Origin: Arion vulgaris
Taxonomy: Eukaryota > Mollusca > Gastropoda > Stylommatophora > Arionidae
Direction: 5' to 3'
DNA: 64,000 nt
Assembly (NCBI GenBank): GCA_020796225.1
Contig: CM036761.1
Coordinates: 32,004,928 to 32,068,927, forward strand
The translations under genes were made by a program, and so were the position numbers. Positions 53,890-63,680 of the stretch are shown piece by piece. Numbering within the stretch: position 1 is the stretch's first letter; the number at the start of each line of letters is the position of its first letter. A model generated the notes under the pieces. The model was not told the DNA's origin and searched no databases. It was given only the letters and a program-made list of their open reading frames with translations.

Positions 53890-55140
53890 GTAGCCAGCTT
53901 GTAATCATGACATTTTAACATTACATCTACATAAGCAAGAACCAAGTTTATCATCATGAAATTATAACATAATATCTACATAAGCAAGAACCAAGTTTAT
54001 CATCATGAAATTATAACGTAACATCTCAATAAGCAAGAACTACGTTTATCATCATGAAATTATAACGTAACATCTACATAAGCAAGAACCAAGTTTATCA
54101 TCATGAAATTATAACATAATATCTACATAAGCAAGAACCAAGTTTATCATCATGAAATTATAGCATAATATCTATATAAGCAAGAACCAATTTTATCATC
54201 ATGAAATTATAACATAATATCTACATAAGCAAGAACCAAGTTTATCATCATGAAATTATAACATAATATCTACAATCGGAAGAATCCAGCTTGCAATCAT
54301 GAAATTATAAAATAGCTTCAACCACAAAAAAGTAACCAGCTTGTGATTATGAAATTATAATATTAACTTCTACCACATAGAAGAAACTATCTTGTGAACA
54401 CAGAATAAAATCAGCTTGTGAACACAGAATAAATCCAGCTTGTGAAAACAAAAGAAACCAGCTTAGGAACACAGAAGAGACTAGCATATGAACACAGAGA
54501 GACCAGCATGTGAACACAGAATAAACAGCTTGGAACACAGAAGAGATCAGCATGTGAACACAGAATAAACTAGCTTGTGAACACAGAAGAGACCAGCATG
54601 TGGACACAGAATAAACTAGCTTGTGAACACAGAAGAGACCAGCATGTGAACACAGAATAAACCAGCTTGTGAACACAGAAGAGACCAGCATGTAATCATT
54701 AAATTATAACATAACTCTACCACATAGAAGAAAACAGCATGTGAAACAGAAGAACCAAGCTTGCAATCATGAAATTATAACCTAACTTTTACATACAGAA
54801 GGACCAGTATAATCATGAAATTATAACCAACTTTTGCATTAGAGGACCAAGTTATAATCATTAAATTATAACTAACTTTTACATACAAAGAATCGTTGTA
54901 ATCATGAAATTATAACCTAACTTTACATACGAAGGACCAAGCTTATAATCATGAAATTATAACCTAACTTTTACATACAGAAGAACCAAGCTTGTAATCA
55001 TGAAATTATAACTAACTTTACTAGAAGAATCAAGTTAATCATGAAATTATAACCTAACTTTTACATACAGAAGAACCAAGCTTGTAATCATGAAATTTTC
55101 ACCTAACTTATACATTTAGAAGAAACTAACTTGTTACCAT
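53890..55140. repeat. Compound satellite, 49- and 24-bp units
   Basis: Three segments. 53,935-54,290: 49-bp units (ataagcaagaaccaagttta, tcatcatgaaattataacat, aatatctac). 54,370-54,690: 23-24-bp units (agcatgtgaacacagaagag and agcttgtgaacacagaataa alternating). 54,700-55,130: units of about 49 bp (gaagaaccaagcttgtaatc, atgaaattataacctaactt, ttacataca), many with deletions. All share catgaaattataac or agcttgt..acacaga elements, so one locus with nested amplifications. Confidence 0.93.
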
Positions 55141-55489
55141 TTCTTGAAGAATAGTTTCCTTGTCTTAAGTTAAGGAAACACACCTGTAAACTTAAGCTAT
55201 TACGCGTCTTACCTGTAAATACCTGTTTATGTGACGTAATGCCAATTGGATTTATTTAGCCTGCACACAGGTGTAACTTAACACTGGAGGTGTCGGAATA
55301 AATCGCAGAGGACAAGAGTATTGTTATTTCTGAAGTTTCTGATGTGTTATCCAAATAAACATTAACAGGGGTCAAGGAACTGTCAGAATAAGGTAACAAT
55401 AATATAGACTTTAAGCCATCCCTGACATCGAAAATCCGCACTTAATATCAAGCAATATGTGTCTGTGGATATAAAGAATCGCCATGTAG
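55141..55489. other. No recognised feature
   Basis: Apparently unique sequence; a minus-strand ORF of 61 codons at 55,256-55,441 (RIFDVRDGLKSILLLPYSDS) is unremarkable. Confidence 0.45.
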
Positions 55490-55815
55490 TACCGGGACCC
55501 GCAAGGAAAGCAAATAATAGTACAAACCGCGACCTACACGACATGTCGTAAGAGGCGATCTGGTAGGGCCTAGGATGCTAACATAGTAAATAAAAAGCGT
55601 CGTATAAATCGGAAGTGCTGGCATACTTGTAAGGCACATAACTGGCACAACGTAGAATCGCTCTTATGCGCAAATCACGAACAAATCACAGACAAATCAG
55701 ACAAATCACAGACAAATCACAGACAAATCACAGACAAATCACAGACAAATCACAGACAAATCACACAGCGCGGTTAACACGTGGTCGATACGGAGAGTTC
55801 AAAGAAGAAGAAGAA
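55490..55815 (+). mobile_element. SINE-C copy with internal array
   Basis: ccgggacccgcaaggaaagc, gacatgtcgtaagaggcgat, aagtgctggcatacttgtaa, then an 11-bp repeat expansion, then cggttaacacgtggtcgata and a (GAA)n end. Confidence 0.85.
55677..55770. repeat. 11-bp array inside SINE-C, about 8 units
   Basis: acagacaaatc repeated, one unit shortened. The single-copy source is gatcacatacaaatcacaca in the other SINE-C copies. Confidence 0.93.
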
Positions 55816-55849
55816 GAGGAAGATGGATATAAAAAAGAAAGGTCTCTGT

Positions 55850-56010
55850 GACGAAGGGGTTAGGTAGTTTATTTTGCATTCTGAAGGTCTTGAGATCGAA
55901 TCCCGAACGCGTCATTCGGTAAGCGAGTTAACTATTTCCTTAATATTGTTGCTGAAGCTACGGAGTTCGTGCTCTGTGCAGTACTCTCGATATGTGATGG
56001 GCCATTCATG
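55850..56010 (+). mobile_element. SINE-A copy, 3'-truncated
   Basis: Head acgaaggggttaggtagttt (A-box-like) and gagatcgaatcccgaa (B box); body tgctgaagctacggagttcg, tgctctgtgcagtactctcg. The only plus-strand SINE-A. Confidence 0.75.
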
Positions 56011-56384
56011 CAGATAATTTAGTTTTGTTTAGTCGTCGGATCATCATCACTGCGCATCGAACTAATTAGTCCAGAAGTGCTCTGATCTCTGGCTCATTAC
56101 GTCTATCAGAATGTGGTAAATAATGACACCAGGTCTTTTCTGGTTTACTGTTCTTCTTTACTTTCAATATAGCGCTCTTGTCGAGTTTTATCAAATTTGA
56201 CTTGGTATTCTTGCAGTCTGGTTAGAGTTGTAGATTCACCACCGTTACTTGAATCATTTACACTACTCTCTTCCTTAGTGAATTCAGAATGCTAGCCTAG
56301 TCAATTGCTGGCCCATGTTTTACATATGTTTAATCTGTAAAGGTTCTGTAAATGCTTCTGCTCTGCAGCATCTTTATATTAAAG
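56011..56384. other. No recognised feature
   Basis: Unassigned sequence. Confidence 0.45.
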
Positions 56385-56640
56385 ATAGTTATTCTATTAA
56401 AGAGCAAAACATTAAGTACAATTAAATATTTCGGACACATCAAACGACATGTGTGCCTGGAGAAGATAATTTTGGAGCGAATTGTGCCTGGTAGAAAAAT
56501 GAGAGGAAGACCTAGAAGACAATGGATGCAGGATGAGACACCGGTCAAATTGCACAGAATATAGAGTTTTTTCAGGACTGTTGTCATGGGAGCCAAGATC
56601 CGGAAGGGACAGGCGACTTTATGATGATGATGAGTCTGTA
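56385..56640 (+). pseudogene. LINE-B C-terminal fragment
   Basis: KTLSTIKYFGHIKRHVCLEK, IILERIVPGRKMRGRPRRQW, MQDE in frame from 56,352. Ends with gcgactttatgatgatgatg, the LINE-B 3' end. Best-preserved LINE-B tail. Confidence 0.8.
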
Positions 56641-56975
56641 AATTAACCGAGGGAAAGGTGGAATTTATTTGTAATGATGACATTTTTTCACGTTGAGACC
56701 CTCATTTAGAGGTCAATATTCAGCCATGTTGGAAGAACCAGACTTGCAGCTGTTATGTTCTCGCTACATCATAACACCGACAGCCGATCATTTCGAATTA
56801 CAGATACACCATACATGTGTACAGTGGTCACTAATATCTATTGTCATTGCACCATCATTTAATAATCAGAAAGCTTCAGACAGCTACTTCATCATCAAAC
56901 AACATACTGTGACACAAGATTGCAACTTCAGATTTAGAATGTATATTATAGCACCGGAATATTGCAGCAACATAT
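56641..56975. other. No recognised feature
   Basis: An ORF at 56,693-56,977 has ordinary composition but no recognised motif. Confidence 0.4.
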
Positions 56976-56979
56976 AACA

Positions 56980-57440
56980 GCAACACCATATTGTAATATC
57001 AAACTATAACAACAGATTCTAACATCAGCATATAACAACAGATTCTAACAGCAGCATATAACAACAGATTCTAACATCAGCATATAACAACAAATGTAAC
57101 GTTATATTGTAGCAGCAAACTATACAAGTGTACTGTAACACCACGTTGTTAAAGCGGACTGTTACTAAGGACAGTAACCACAATTTACAAAAGCATACTG
57201 AAAAAGAAGGATATATAAAGCATGTAACAGCCCATTGCAACAGAATGCTGTAAAATCAAAGTAACACATAAAACTAAAACAGGAAACTGGAACATCAGAC
57301 TGTAACAACATAATACACAAGCAAATTGCGTCAACAAATTGTAAAATCAGACAGTAACAACAGACAGTAATATCAGACTGTAACAACAAATTGTAACAAC
57401 AAATTGTCACAGCAGACTGTAACAGCAGACTGTAACAGCA
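56980..57440. repeat. Degenerate TAACA-type repeats
   Basis: Loose tandem copies of gcatataacaacagattcta (57,010-57,090) and of agactgtaacaacagactgt (57,350-57,430). An eroded minisatellite. Confidence 0.8.
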
Positions 57441-57804
57441 CCACTTTAAAATTGAAGCTAACCAACGATGTAGGGACGCACTAAAGATTATGCAAATTTG
57501 ACACGAGGCTGACAAAATCAATAGGTAAACAACAAAACAATTACACGTTCTGTCTGCATTATATAGAGGTTTTTGTTCTCTCGTGCTGAACTTTGTACTT
57601 TCCAGTTATTCTTGGAATTTGTTTTTTCTTGTACGCGTCTTGTGTCATAGCTCGCACACGAATATATACATATACATATACAATCACAGAAACAAATCTG
57701 AAACACGGATAGAAATATGAACGAGGTATGTGCATAACAACATGCACATTTCCAAAACAAGGAAACATAAGAACACACCATGTGGGTATTACCTAAGTGT
57801 AAAC
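57441..57804. other. No recognised feature
   Basis: Unassigned sequence before a CA/TA microsatellite. Confidence 0.45.
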
Positions 57805-57845
57805 ACACACACACACATATATGTATATATATATATATACACACA
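57805..57845. repeat. Compound (CA)n(TA)n microsatellite
   Basis: acacacacacacacatatat followed by gtatatatatatatatacac. Confidence 0.93.
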
Positions 57846-57849
57846 CGTT

Positions 57850-58399
57850 TAACGTGCTGTGAATTTTCGGAGGGGAAGAAGCACTAATGCAGACCACTGC
57901 TCAGATATAAAGATTTCTGCAAGGCCTCAATGAATAATTTTTCATTCGGTCCTAGCATATGGGTAAAAATTAGCTGATGATCGAGATATATGGAAAACCA
58001 CATTACGCAAAGGTGCAGAAACATTTTTAAAGAGACTTAGTGATGAGCTGAAAGACAAGAAAGACAAACGAAAAATCAGAAGTTGTCACAGTAAAACACT
58101 TGCCAATTGACAGTCTGTAAAGACGAAAAGGCCATATATATATATATATATATATACATGTTTATAAACAATTCCTCACAGGAGCACACTGGTGTGTAAA
58201 TACAACCATTTACTGCTACATACATGTGATACTGCAATATACACATATCAGATACATTCGTACTAGTACATCATCGTACAGTCGCGCACATGTACAATAT
58301 ACATACATAGTCTGCGTAAAAGTTACCAACAACACCAGAAAAGACAGTGTCACTAACATCAGCATAAGAAAGAAAGTTGGCACGTAATATTTCTTGAAT
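57850..58399. other. No recognised feature except (TA)n
   Basis: TA run at 58,132-58,156; tcatacat/tacatacat-rich around 58,200-58,310. No element identified. Confidence 0.5.
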
Positions 58400-58655
58400 T
58401 ACTTTGAGAAACAAAGAATGTAGTGGTTTGGCCTGGAGTGCATCCAAACTAAACATCACACAGTGTCTTCTACAACATAACGTCAGGAAAGAAAAAGAGA
58501 GAAAGATCACGAAAAAGATGGTTGGATGGCATAGCAAAATCCTGTCAAAGAGCAACAGTAACAATCACCCACGCTACCAGAACAGCGCAAGACAAAAACA
58601 GAAAACCACGACACCGGGCAACAACCCGGTAACAGTGTGACGACAAAAGAAGAAG
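58400..58655 (+). pseudogene. LINE 3' end with (GAA)n tail
   Basis: Decayed frame RSRKRWLDGIAKSCQRATVT, ARDK.R…RA then stop, ending gtgtgacgacaaaagaagaa. This is the KRGRPRKRWLDGI…A.DR..WR motif. Its terminal 32 bp correspond to the unit of the 49.3-50.0 kb array. Confidence 0.75.
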
Positions 58656-58959
58656 ACGAAGAAGAAGGCATTCTATAAATTTCAGCACACATCATCTGAA
58701 ATTTATGATTTCCCAACTGAATTGAACTGTCTTAAGATACTGGGGGTCACAGTCTAGCTCAAACAATCTAAACCAACAAAATATTTGTATAGACAATTTC
58801 AATGTTCTCCAGGAAGTTGTTGTCACGTTGCGCAATTCTTGATACCCGTCCAAATATTTGTTTTCAAAGAAATTGTTACCGGTGGGGTAGCTAGCTATTC
58901 CATAATTTCTTTTCAACGTTTCAACTTAAAGTGAACTAGAGAACATAACACGATTTACA
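58656..58959. other. Unassigned spacer between two LINE ends
   Basis: ctcaaacaatctaaaccaac region; no element found. Confidence 0.45.
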
Positions 58960-59105
58960 ATATAACTTTGTCAAAGAGTCCTGTGAAAGAGCAAAGATAA
59001 CAATCACACAAGCCACCAGAACAGCGCAAGACAAAAACAGAAAACCACGACACTGGGCAACAACCCGGTAGCAGTGTGACGACAAAAGAAGAAGAAGACG
59101 AAAGA
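58960..59105 (+). pseudogene. LINE 3' end, second copy
   Basis: tcaaagagtcctgtgaaaga, acagcgcaagacaaaaacag, gggcaacaacccggtagcag, then gaagaagaagacg. Shorter copy of 58,520-58,655. Confidence 0.8.
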
Positions 59106-59127
59106 AAGAAGAAGAAAGAGTCCAAAT

Positions 59128-59350
59128 AAGAAGGATTGACTTCATTACAACGGATCTCCCAATATGACTTCTTCCTTGTATGCAGAGATGACATGCCATC
59201 TGTCGAGAGCATTGTACAATGCACGAACCCCCTAGCTCCGGCAACAATCCTAGGGATCTCATAAAATAATTGCATATGCGTCTCAGTTCGAATTCGAACC
59301 TACAACTATCAGTACAACAGGCAAGCAACTTAACCACCTCGCCGTTGAAA
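59128..59350 (-). mobile_element. SINE-A copy
   Basis: Minus strand head cggcgaggtggttaagttgc (A box) and gtaggttcgaattcgaa (B box); body ccggagctagggggttcgtg. Confidence 0.83.
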
Positions 59351-59394
59351 CCCACTATAACTTTGTATAATAGCTTTTTTGTATTTTTTTGTTT

Positions 59395-59597
59395 CCCCGA
59401 CCCAGAAGCACTTGAGCTTTCAGCTCTTGGGCTCGGTGCCATGTACATCGTAACCCTTCGGTTCGGTGCCACGAAGACCGGGAATCTGGGGAACCTGTGG
59501 CTTTGTCTGCCAGTCCGCAGAATTGAACTCGCACTCACAGAGGGCTTGTCACCCGCAGTCCAACGGGCTACGAACACGCTGGGCAGGCGGACGTAAT
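59395..59597 (-). mobile_element. SINE-D copy
   Basis: Minus strand: gcccagcgtgttcgtagccc (A box), cgagttcaattctgcgga (B box), cttcgtggcaccgaaccgaa. Only minus-strand SINE-D; target duplication unclear. Confidence 0.87.
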
Positions 59598-59599
59598 AA

Positions 59600-60079
59600 T
59601 ATTTAGTTATGTACCGTCGTCTCCACCGCGAAGTATGAATATCTCTTCAACAAGTGCTGTCTCATTTCTTAAACAGTATACTATACTAGACTATTGTTTG
59701 TTTACTTTTTAATATTACCTCCTAGTTTTATCATTGTCTTCCCTTGCTTCTCCTAATTCTAACTTTCCATGATGGTTTCTCAACAACGTATCGAGTCTTT
59801 TAAAATGACAAAAATATATCAAATTAAACAGCGCTAAGCATTTTTCTTCTCCATCTTATTTGTTGAAGAACTTGTTTATTAGTTTCTTTTGTCGCTTTCA
59901 ATGACACTTGTCCTCATATCTTTTTTTTTAGATCTATATGTTCCAAGCATCAATACTTCTCTAAATCTGCTAATTCACTGTCCACGTTGTTTCTTCTCCA
60001 TACAAAAATGATAAATATATGTAGCATTTTGCAATGCTGTATTGTGCATTGTACAATGTCTTGTTTGCTTTCTTTTGTG
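59600..60079. other. No recognised feature
   Basis: T-rich unassigned sequence. Confidence 0.5.
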
Positions 60080-60610
60080 AAGGGTCTACGGTGAAGTGAT
60101 TAAGACAATTGCCTGTGGTTCTAAAGGTTGAAGTTTCGAATCCCGACTCGCCCGTGTGTTGCTGGGGCTTTCAAGGGAGCAAAGAATAGTAACACTGCGA
60201 CCTACAAGGCATGTCGTAAAGGCGACTGATGTCTGATGCTCGTCCATCACGGTGATGATGACCACACACATTTTCATCCAAGGGAATGTAGTTACGCTAT
60301 GTTTGTCTGTGTGTGCGTAGATGACTAGTGAGACCGATACGGGCTTGAAATGTTCGTGTACAGTATGGGCAAGGTATACTTGCACTTGTGGGAAGTTTTA
60401 CTGCCTTTCTGTTTTGACGTTTGGCGACTGATGTAGGGTCCTAGGAGCTACCCTAGTAAATAAAAAGCAGCGCAGAAATTGGATATGCTGGCCTACCTGT
60501 AGGCGTATAACTGGGACAATATACATTTACTCTTAAGCTCAGATCGCATACAAATCAGACAGAGTGGTTAACAGTTTTTGTTATGGAGAGATTGAAGAAG
60601 TCGAAGTTAT
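60080..60610 (+). mobile_element. SINE-C copy with tRNA-like head, split by LINE
   Basis: Only SINE-C here with its 5' head: tacggtgaagtgattaagac (A box) and gaagtttcgaatcccg (B box), then tcgcccgtgtgttgctgggg, gggagcaaagaatagtaaca, gtaaaggcgactga, and after the insertion tagggtcctaggagctaccc, ctggcctacctgtaggcgta, agtggttaacag. It shows SINE-C is tRNA-derived and supplies the source of the 60-bp array unit. Confidence 0.87.
60233..60422 (-). pseudogene. LINE 3' end with C2H2 finger, in SINE-C
   Basis: The minus strand reads PCPYCTRTFQARIGLTSHLR then TH: a complete C2H2 finger (C..C…H….H) of the kind that ends LINE ORF2 proteins. 190 bp, flanked by a perfect 12-bp duplication ggcgactgatgt (60,221-60,232; 60,423-60,434): a strongly 5'-truncated LINE insertion. 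Confidence 0.85.
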
Positions 60611-60924
60611 GTACAGAAATGTAATGGGGATCAGTAGGAGAATGTGAGCAAAAAATCAGAGTTTACAAAGAATGAAGAATTTCTAGTATAACACAGGCAA
60701 GTAAATGCAAGTAAAATTTATGAGAACACACACTTTTACTGTGTTAAAGTGTGGATGGGAATCATTGATATTTTACAAGAATTACAGAAGAAAGTCAAAT
60801 TATTCATAGCAAAGAGTGTTAATAAATATATATATCACACTAGATACAGAAGAGAAACAATATTCGTATCCTTCTCTTTCTAGACATAAAGAAACATTGA
60901 CTGGTAAACAATGAAAAGTTTTTT
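60611..60924. other. No recognised feature
   Basis: A+T-rich unassigned sequence. Confidence 0.45.
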
Positions 60925-60989
60925 AATTAAATTTAGATAGTTTAGTCACATCAAGCGACATACATATTGTTTTACAGAATACAGTACAT
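60925..60989 (+). pseudogene. LINE-B segment left of MITE
   Basis: tagtttagtcacatcaagcg and acatacat resemble the (Y/F)(F/S)HIKRH part of LINE-B. Interrupted by the MITE; decayed continuation at 61,161-61,280 (gaggacatcaaagaagg). Confidence 0.5.
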
Positions 60990-61152
60990 CAGTGGCGGCT
61001 CGTCATTAAGGGCCAGTGGGGCCGGGCCCACCAAAAATAATGTATAATGTGCATTTATTATTTTCTAAATTAAAATATAACAACCCAAAACCATGATTTT
61101 TCTGAACATTTTTTCTGGTCCCACCAACAGAAATGATCCCGAGCCGCCACTG
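60990..61152 (+). mobile_element. hAT MITE (GGCTCG family), copy 5
   Basis: Ends cagtggcggctcgtcatt and gagccgccactg. Flanks cagtacat and tagtacat match at 7 of 8. 163 bp. Confidence 0.92.
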
Positions 61153-61280
61153 TAGTACATGAAGTCCTAAATCTTATAAAACGAGACAGAGGACATCAAA
61201 GAAGGAAGTATAACATGATATAAGGAAAAGATCAACGGGAAGACTCAGCCAGAACAGTGGTTACCTTTTTGGAAGGTTTA

Positions 61281-61609
61281 CATGAAAAAAACATTAAAAA
61301 ACATATTGTCACAATTTGCTAATGATACTGCTGTTGATGATATATACACGATAATGGATGAGATGAGAGAACTGACTAGAGATGAGATTGGCGTTCAGAA
61401 AATGACATGCTATGATGAAGAAAAAAGTTTAAAAAAAAAAAAGAAATGTGAACAGAACAGTCGATCGGAAATCCTAAATGGCTCTCAGTTATCAGTTATC
61501 AATTATATGAGGTCTATCATCATATCACTTCGGACATGTCCATAGGTGCTCCGATCTCCGCCAATCCAGCAGCGACCAGCGGCCCAACACAACAAGGAAG
61601 CATTATTAT
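61281..61609. other. Unassigned
   Basis: The ORF at 61,282-61,545 includes a poly-lysine run from an A-rich tract; its MDEMRELTRDEIGVQKMTCY part has no recognised domain. Confidence 0.4.
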
Positions 61610-61850
61610 TTGCTCTCAATGGAAGCAAATAATAATAGTAACACTACGACCTACAAGATATGTAAGAGGTGACTGAGGTAGATGCCTAGGAAGCTCGTAC
61701 TATAGTAACAAAAAGCGTCAAATTGGATGTGCTGGCCTACTTGTAGGCTCATAACAGACAATGAACAATCGCTCATAGGCTTCGATTACATAGAAATCGC
61801 AAAGAATGGTTAACAGTCAATGTGGAGCGTTTGAAGAAGAAGAAACTGTA
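61610..61850 (+). mobile_element. SINE-C copy
   Basis: ggaagcaaataataatagta, acgacctacaagatatgtaa, gatgtgctggcctacttgta, atggttaacagtcaatgtgg, gaagaagaa. Confidence 0.82.
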
Positions 61851-62284
61851 ACACAGTTCGTCACCAATTGCCAAAAACCAAAAAAAAAACAGAAATATAT
61901 TACCAAAAATTATATAGAAGCTATGGCCGTTCAATCATATAAGTAATGACAAATATAACTTGTGTGATGTTGTGATACAGTTTGACAGATCTTATAATTG
62001 GTATTTTATTTTAAACCGATGATTGCTAAAGATTGTGAATACCAGATAAGTGGGAAGAACCAGTTTAAACTTAATTTGCTGGAGGAAAAGTCGGACAGCA
62101 GTTATAAGAGGAAAGATTTGGGAACTCGGTCATGGACAGAATATAGAAGGGATAATAATGTATGGTTATTACAGTTCGCTTGCTATGAATATAGGCGTAG
62201 TCATGACGCTTAATAATGTACGTCTGACTTAATTTTGCGTGAAAACTTGCTTTCATTATCACCAGTGCGTGGACTGTTTTTTTC
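61851..62284. other. No recognised feature
   Basis: Unassigned; short ORFs only. Confidence 0.45.
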
Positions 62285-62430
62285 CGATAGTTATGGCTCT
62301 CAGGTCGAACCACCCATAATTGGGTACCAGGAAAAGCGTTTGGAAGTATAGGCAGCGGGCATGATGTTAATCACATCATCTAGCGTGTGCCAATGGTAAA
62401 AGAATGTGGGTCTTACACCGTGCTAGCCAA
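62285..62430 (+). mobile_element. SINE-E 3' part
   Basis: tggctctcaggtcgaaccac, aattgggtaccaggaaaagc, tctagcgtgtgccaatggta match 15,958-16,085. Head missing. Confidence 0.7.
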
Positions 62431-62442
62431 AATACTTTGAAC

Positions 62443-62607
62443 AAGTGGCGGCTCGTGATCATATTTGTTTGTGGGGCCAGACAACATTTTTCTGAAAAAT
62501 TATCGTTTTTAGTTGTTATATTTTAATTTATAAAATAATAAATACACGTTACACATTCTTTTTGGTGGGCCCCGGCCCCAGTGGACCTTAATGACGAGCC
62601 ACCACTG
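62443..62607 (-). mobile_element. hAT MITE (GGCTCG family), copy 6
   Basis: Ends aagtggcggctcgtgatc and cgagccaccactg. Perfect 8-bp duplication ctttgaac (62,435-62,442; 62,608-62,615). 165 bp. Confidence 0.93.
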
Positions 62608-62615
62608 CTTTGAAC

Positions 62616-62939
62616 AATGACAATGGGTTCCTTTAGTGTACTCACCTTTACAGTGAAATATCTTCACATATTTCATATCCGGGTACAATTTCATGCAACG
62701 TTTGACTTTATATTTAAATTCGAATAAGTACATAGTTTAGAAAGATGCAAAAATTAAACTCTGCTTGAATAACAAATATACTTTTAAAACGTGATATACA
62801 AACAATCAAGAATCACAATTTATGTTGGTTGAATAAGGCTGAACATTTAATATCACATGTTTACAATATTAAAAATGAAAGTTTTAAAACGGATGAGTTA
62901 ATTGAACAAGATATACGAAGATCATCTTGAATACTAGTA
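62616..62939. other. No recognised feature
   Basis: A+T-rich unassigned sequence. Confidence 0.45.
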
Positions 62940-63075
62940 ATGAAAGGAAAATAACGTTTGACGTCCTTGAATTATAGCGTTAAAGTAATGAGACTAATCA
63001 TAAGTTCTTGAATTGTAGAAAGTAATGTAGACTAATGAAGTCCTTGAAAAGTAAAATGAATACTGCAGCTAATAA
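62940..63075. repeat. Degenerate repeats, left part
   Basis: Loose copies of gtccttgaattatagcgtta and agtaatgagactaatcataa. The same kind of units return at 63,540-63,680, so the array looks split by the sequence between. Confidence 0.6.
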
Positions 63076-63220
63076 TCATGTACTAAACCAGGGACAGTCA
63101 TGGTGTGATACAGAAGGTAGTCGCATCACGCAGTATGTATAGGAGGCAAAGCAGCGAAATTAAAATACAATTTGAACCATTCAATAATTTAAAATCTTAG
63201 CAGCATTTATATTGGTCATC

Positions 63221-63388
63221 TTATTCCGATATTGGTTCATACGATTTAGAGTTATCGTACGCCTTCTCCAAGCGCTTTCGATACTCGTTGATTTCGGTTT
63301 TGGGCAGGTGCATCGTTGGCGAGCGCTTCGAAATACTTTTGTTTGATGCATACTTGATTATTTTGTTTGTATATACGCGCCACCGTTC
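63221..63388 (-). CDS. Possible short coding exon, unknown
   Basis: Minus strand, open for 55 codons between stops at 63,389-63,391 and 63,221-63,223. The second half looks protein-like: from ATG at 63,311-63,313, MHLPKTEINEYRKRLEKAYD then NSKSYEPISE and TAA, charged and helical. Local G+C is clearly higher than in the A+T-rich surroundings. No known domain recognised. Possible acceptor AGs lie at atcaag and tcgaag upstream of the ATG. It may be a terminal exon of a host gene or chance. Confidence 0.3.
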   Translation of the reverse strand, partial: ERWRVYTNKIIKYASNKSISKRSPTMHLPKTEINEYRKRLEKAYDNSKSYEPISE

Positions 63389-63539
63389 TTACGTACAGTA
63401 GTTTATATTTCAAAATAAAAACGTATTCGTACATTTATGCAGTTTGAAAGAATCCTTATCAAGTTATTTTAAAGAAATAATATTAAGGAGGCATTTCAAG
63501 ACTTGCATCATACTGAAAATATACGCAAGCCTGACTAAA

Positions 63540-63680
63540 AGTAGCTTGAAATTACTTGAAAACTAAAGTTTAAAGTAATTGAATTGTAGCAATGAAGTCC
63601 TTGAAAATAAATTCGAAGTGATTTTAAAAATAACAATGAAAAGGTAAAGACCATTAAGTACTTGAAAATAGTTTGACAAT
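63540..63680. repeat. Degenerate repeats, right part
   Basis: tgaagtccttgaaaataaat, cttgaaattacttgaaaac and similar units, related to 62,940-63,075. Confidence 0.6.

Noticed and set aside
54347..54691. 114-codon minus ORF with FCVHKLVYSV repeats
   Set aside because: Translation of the 24-bp block of the compound satellite.
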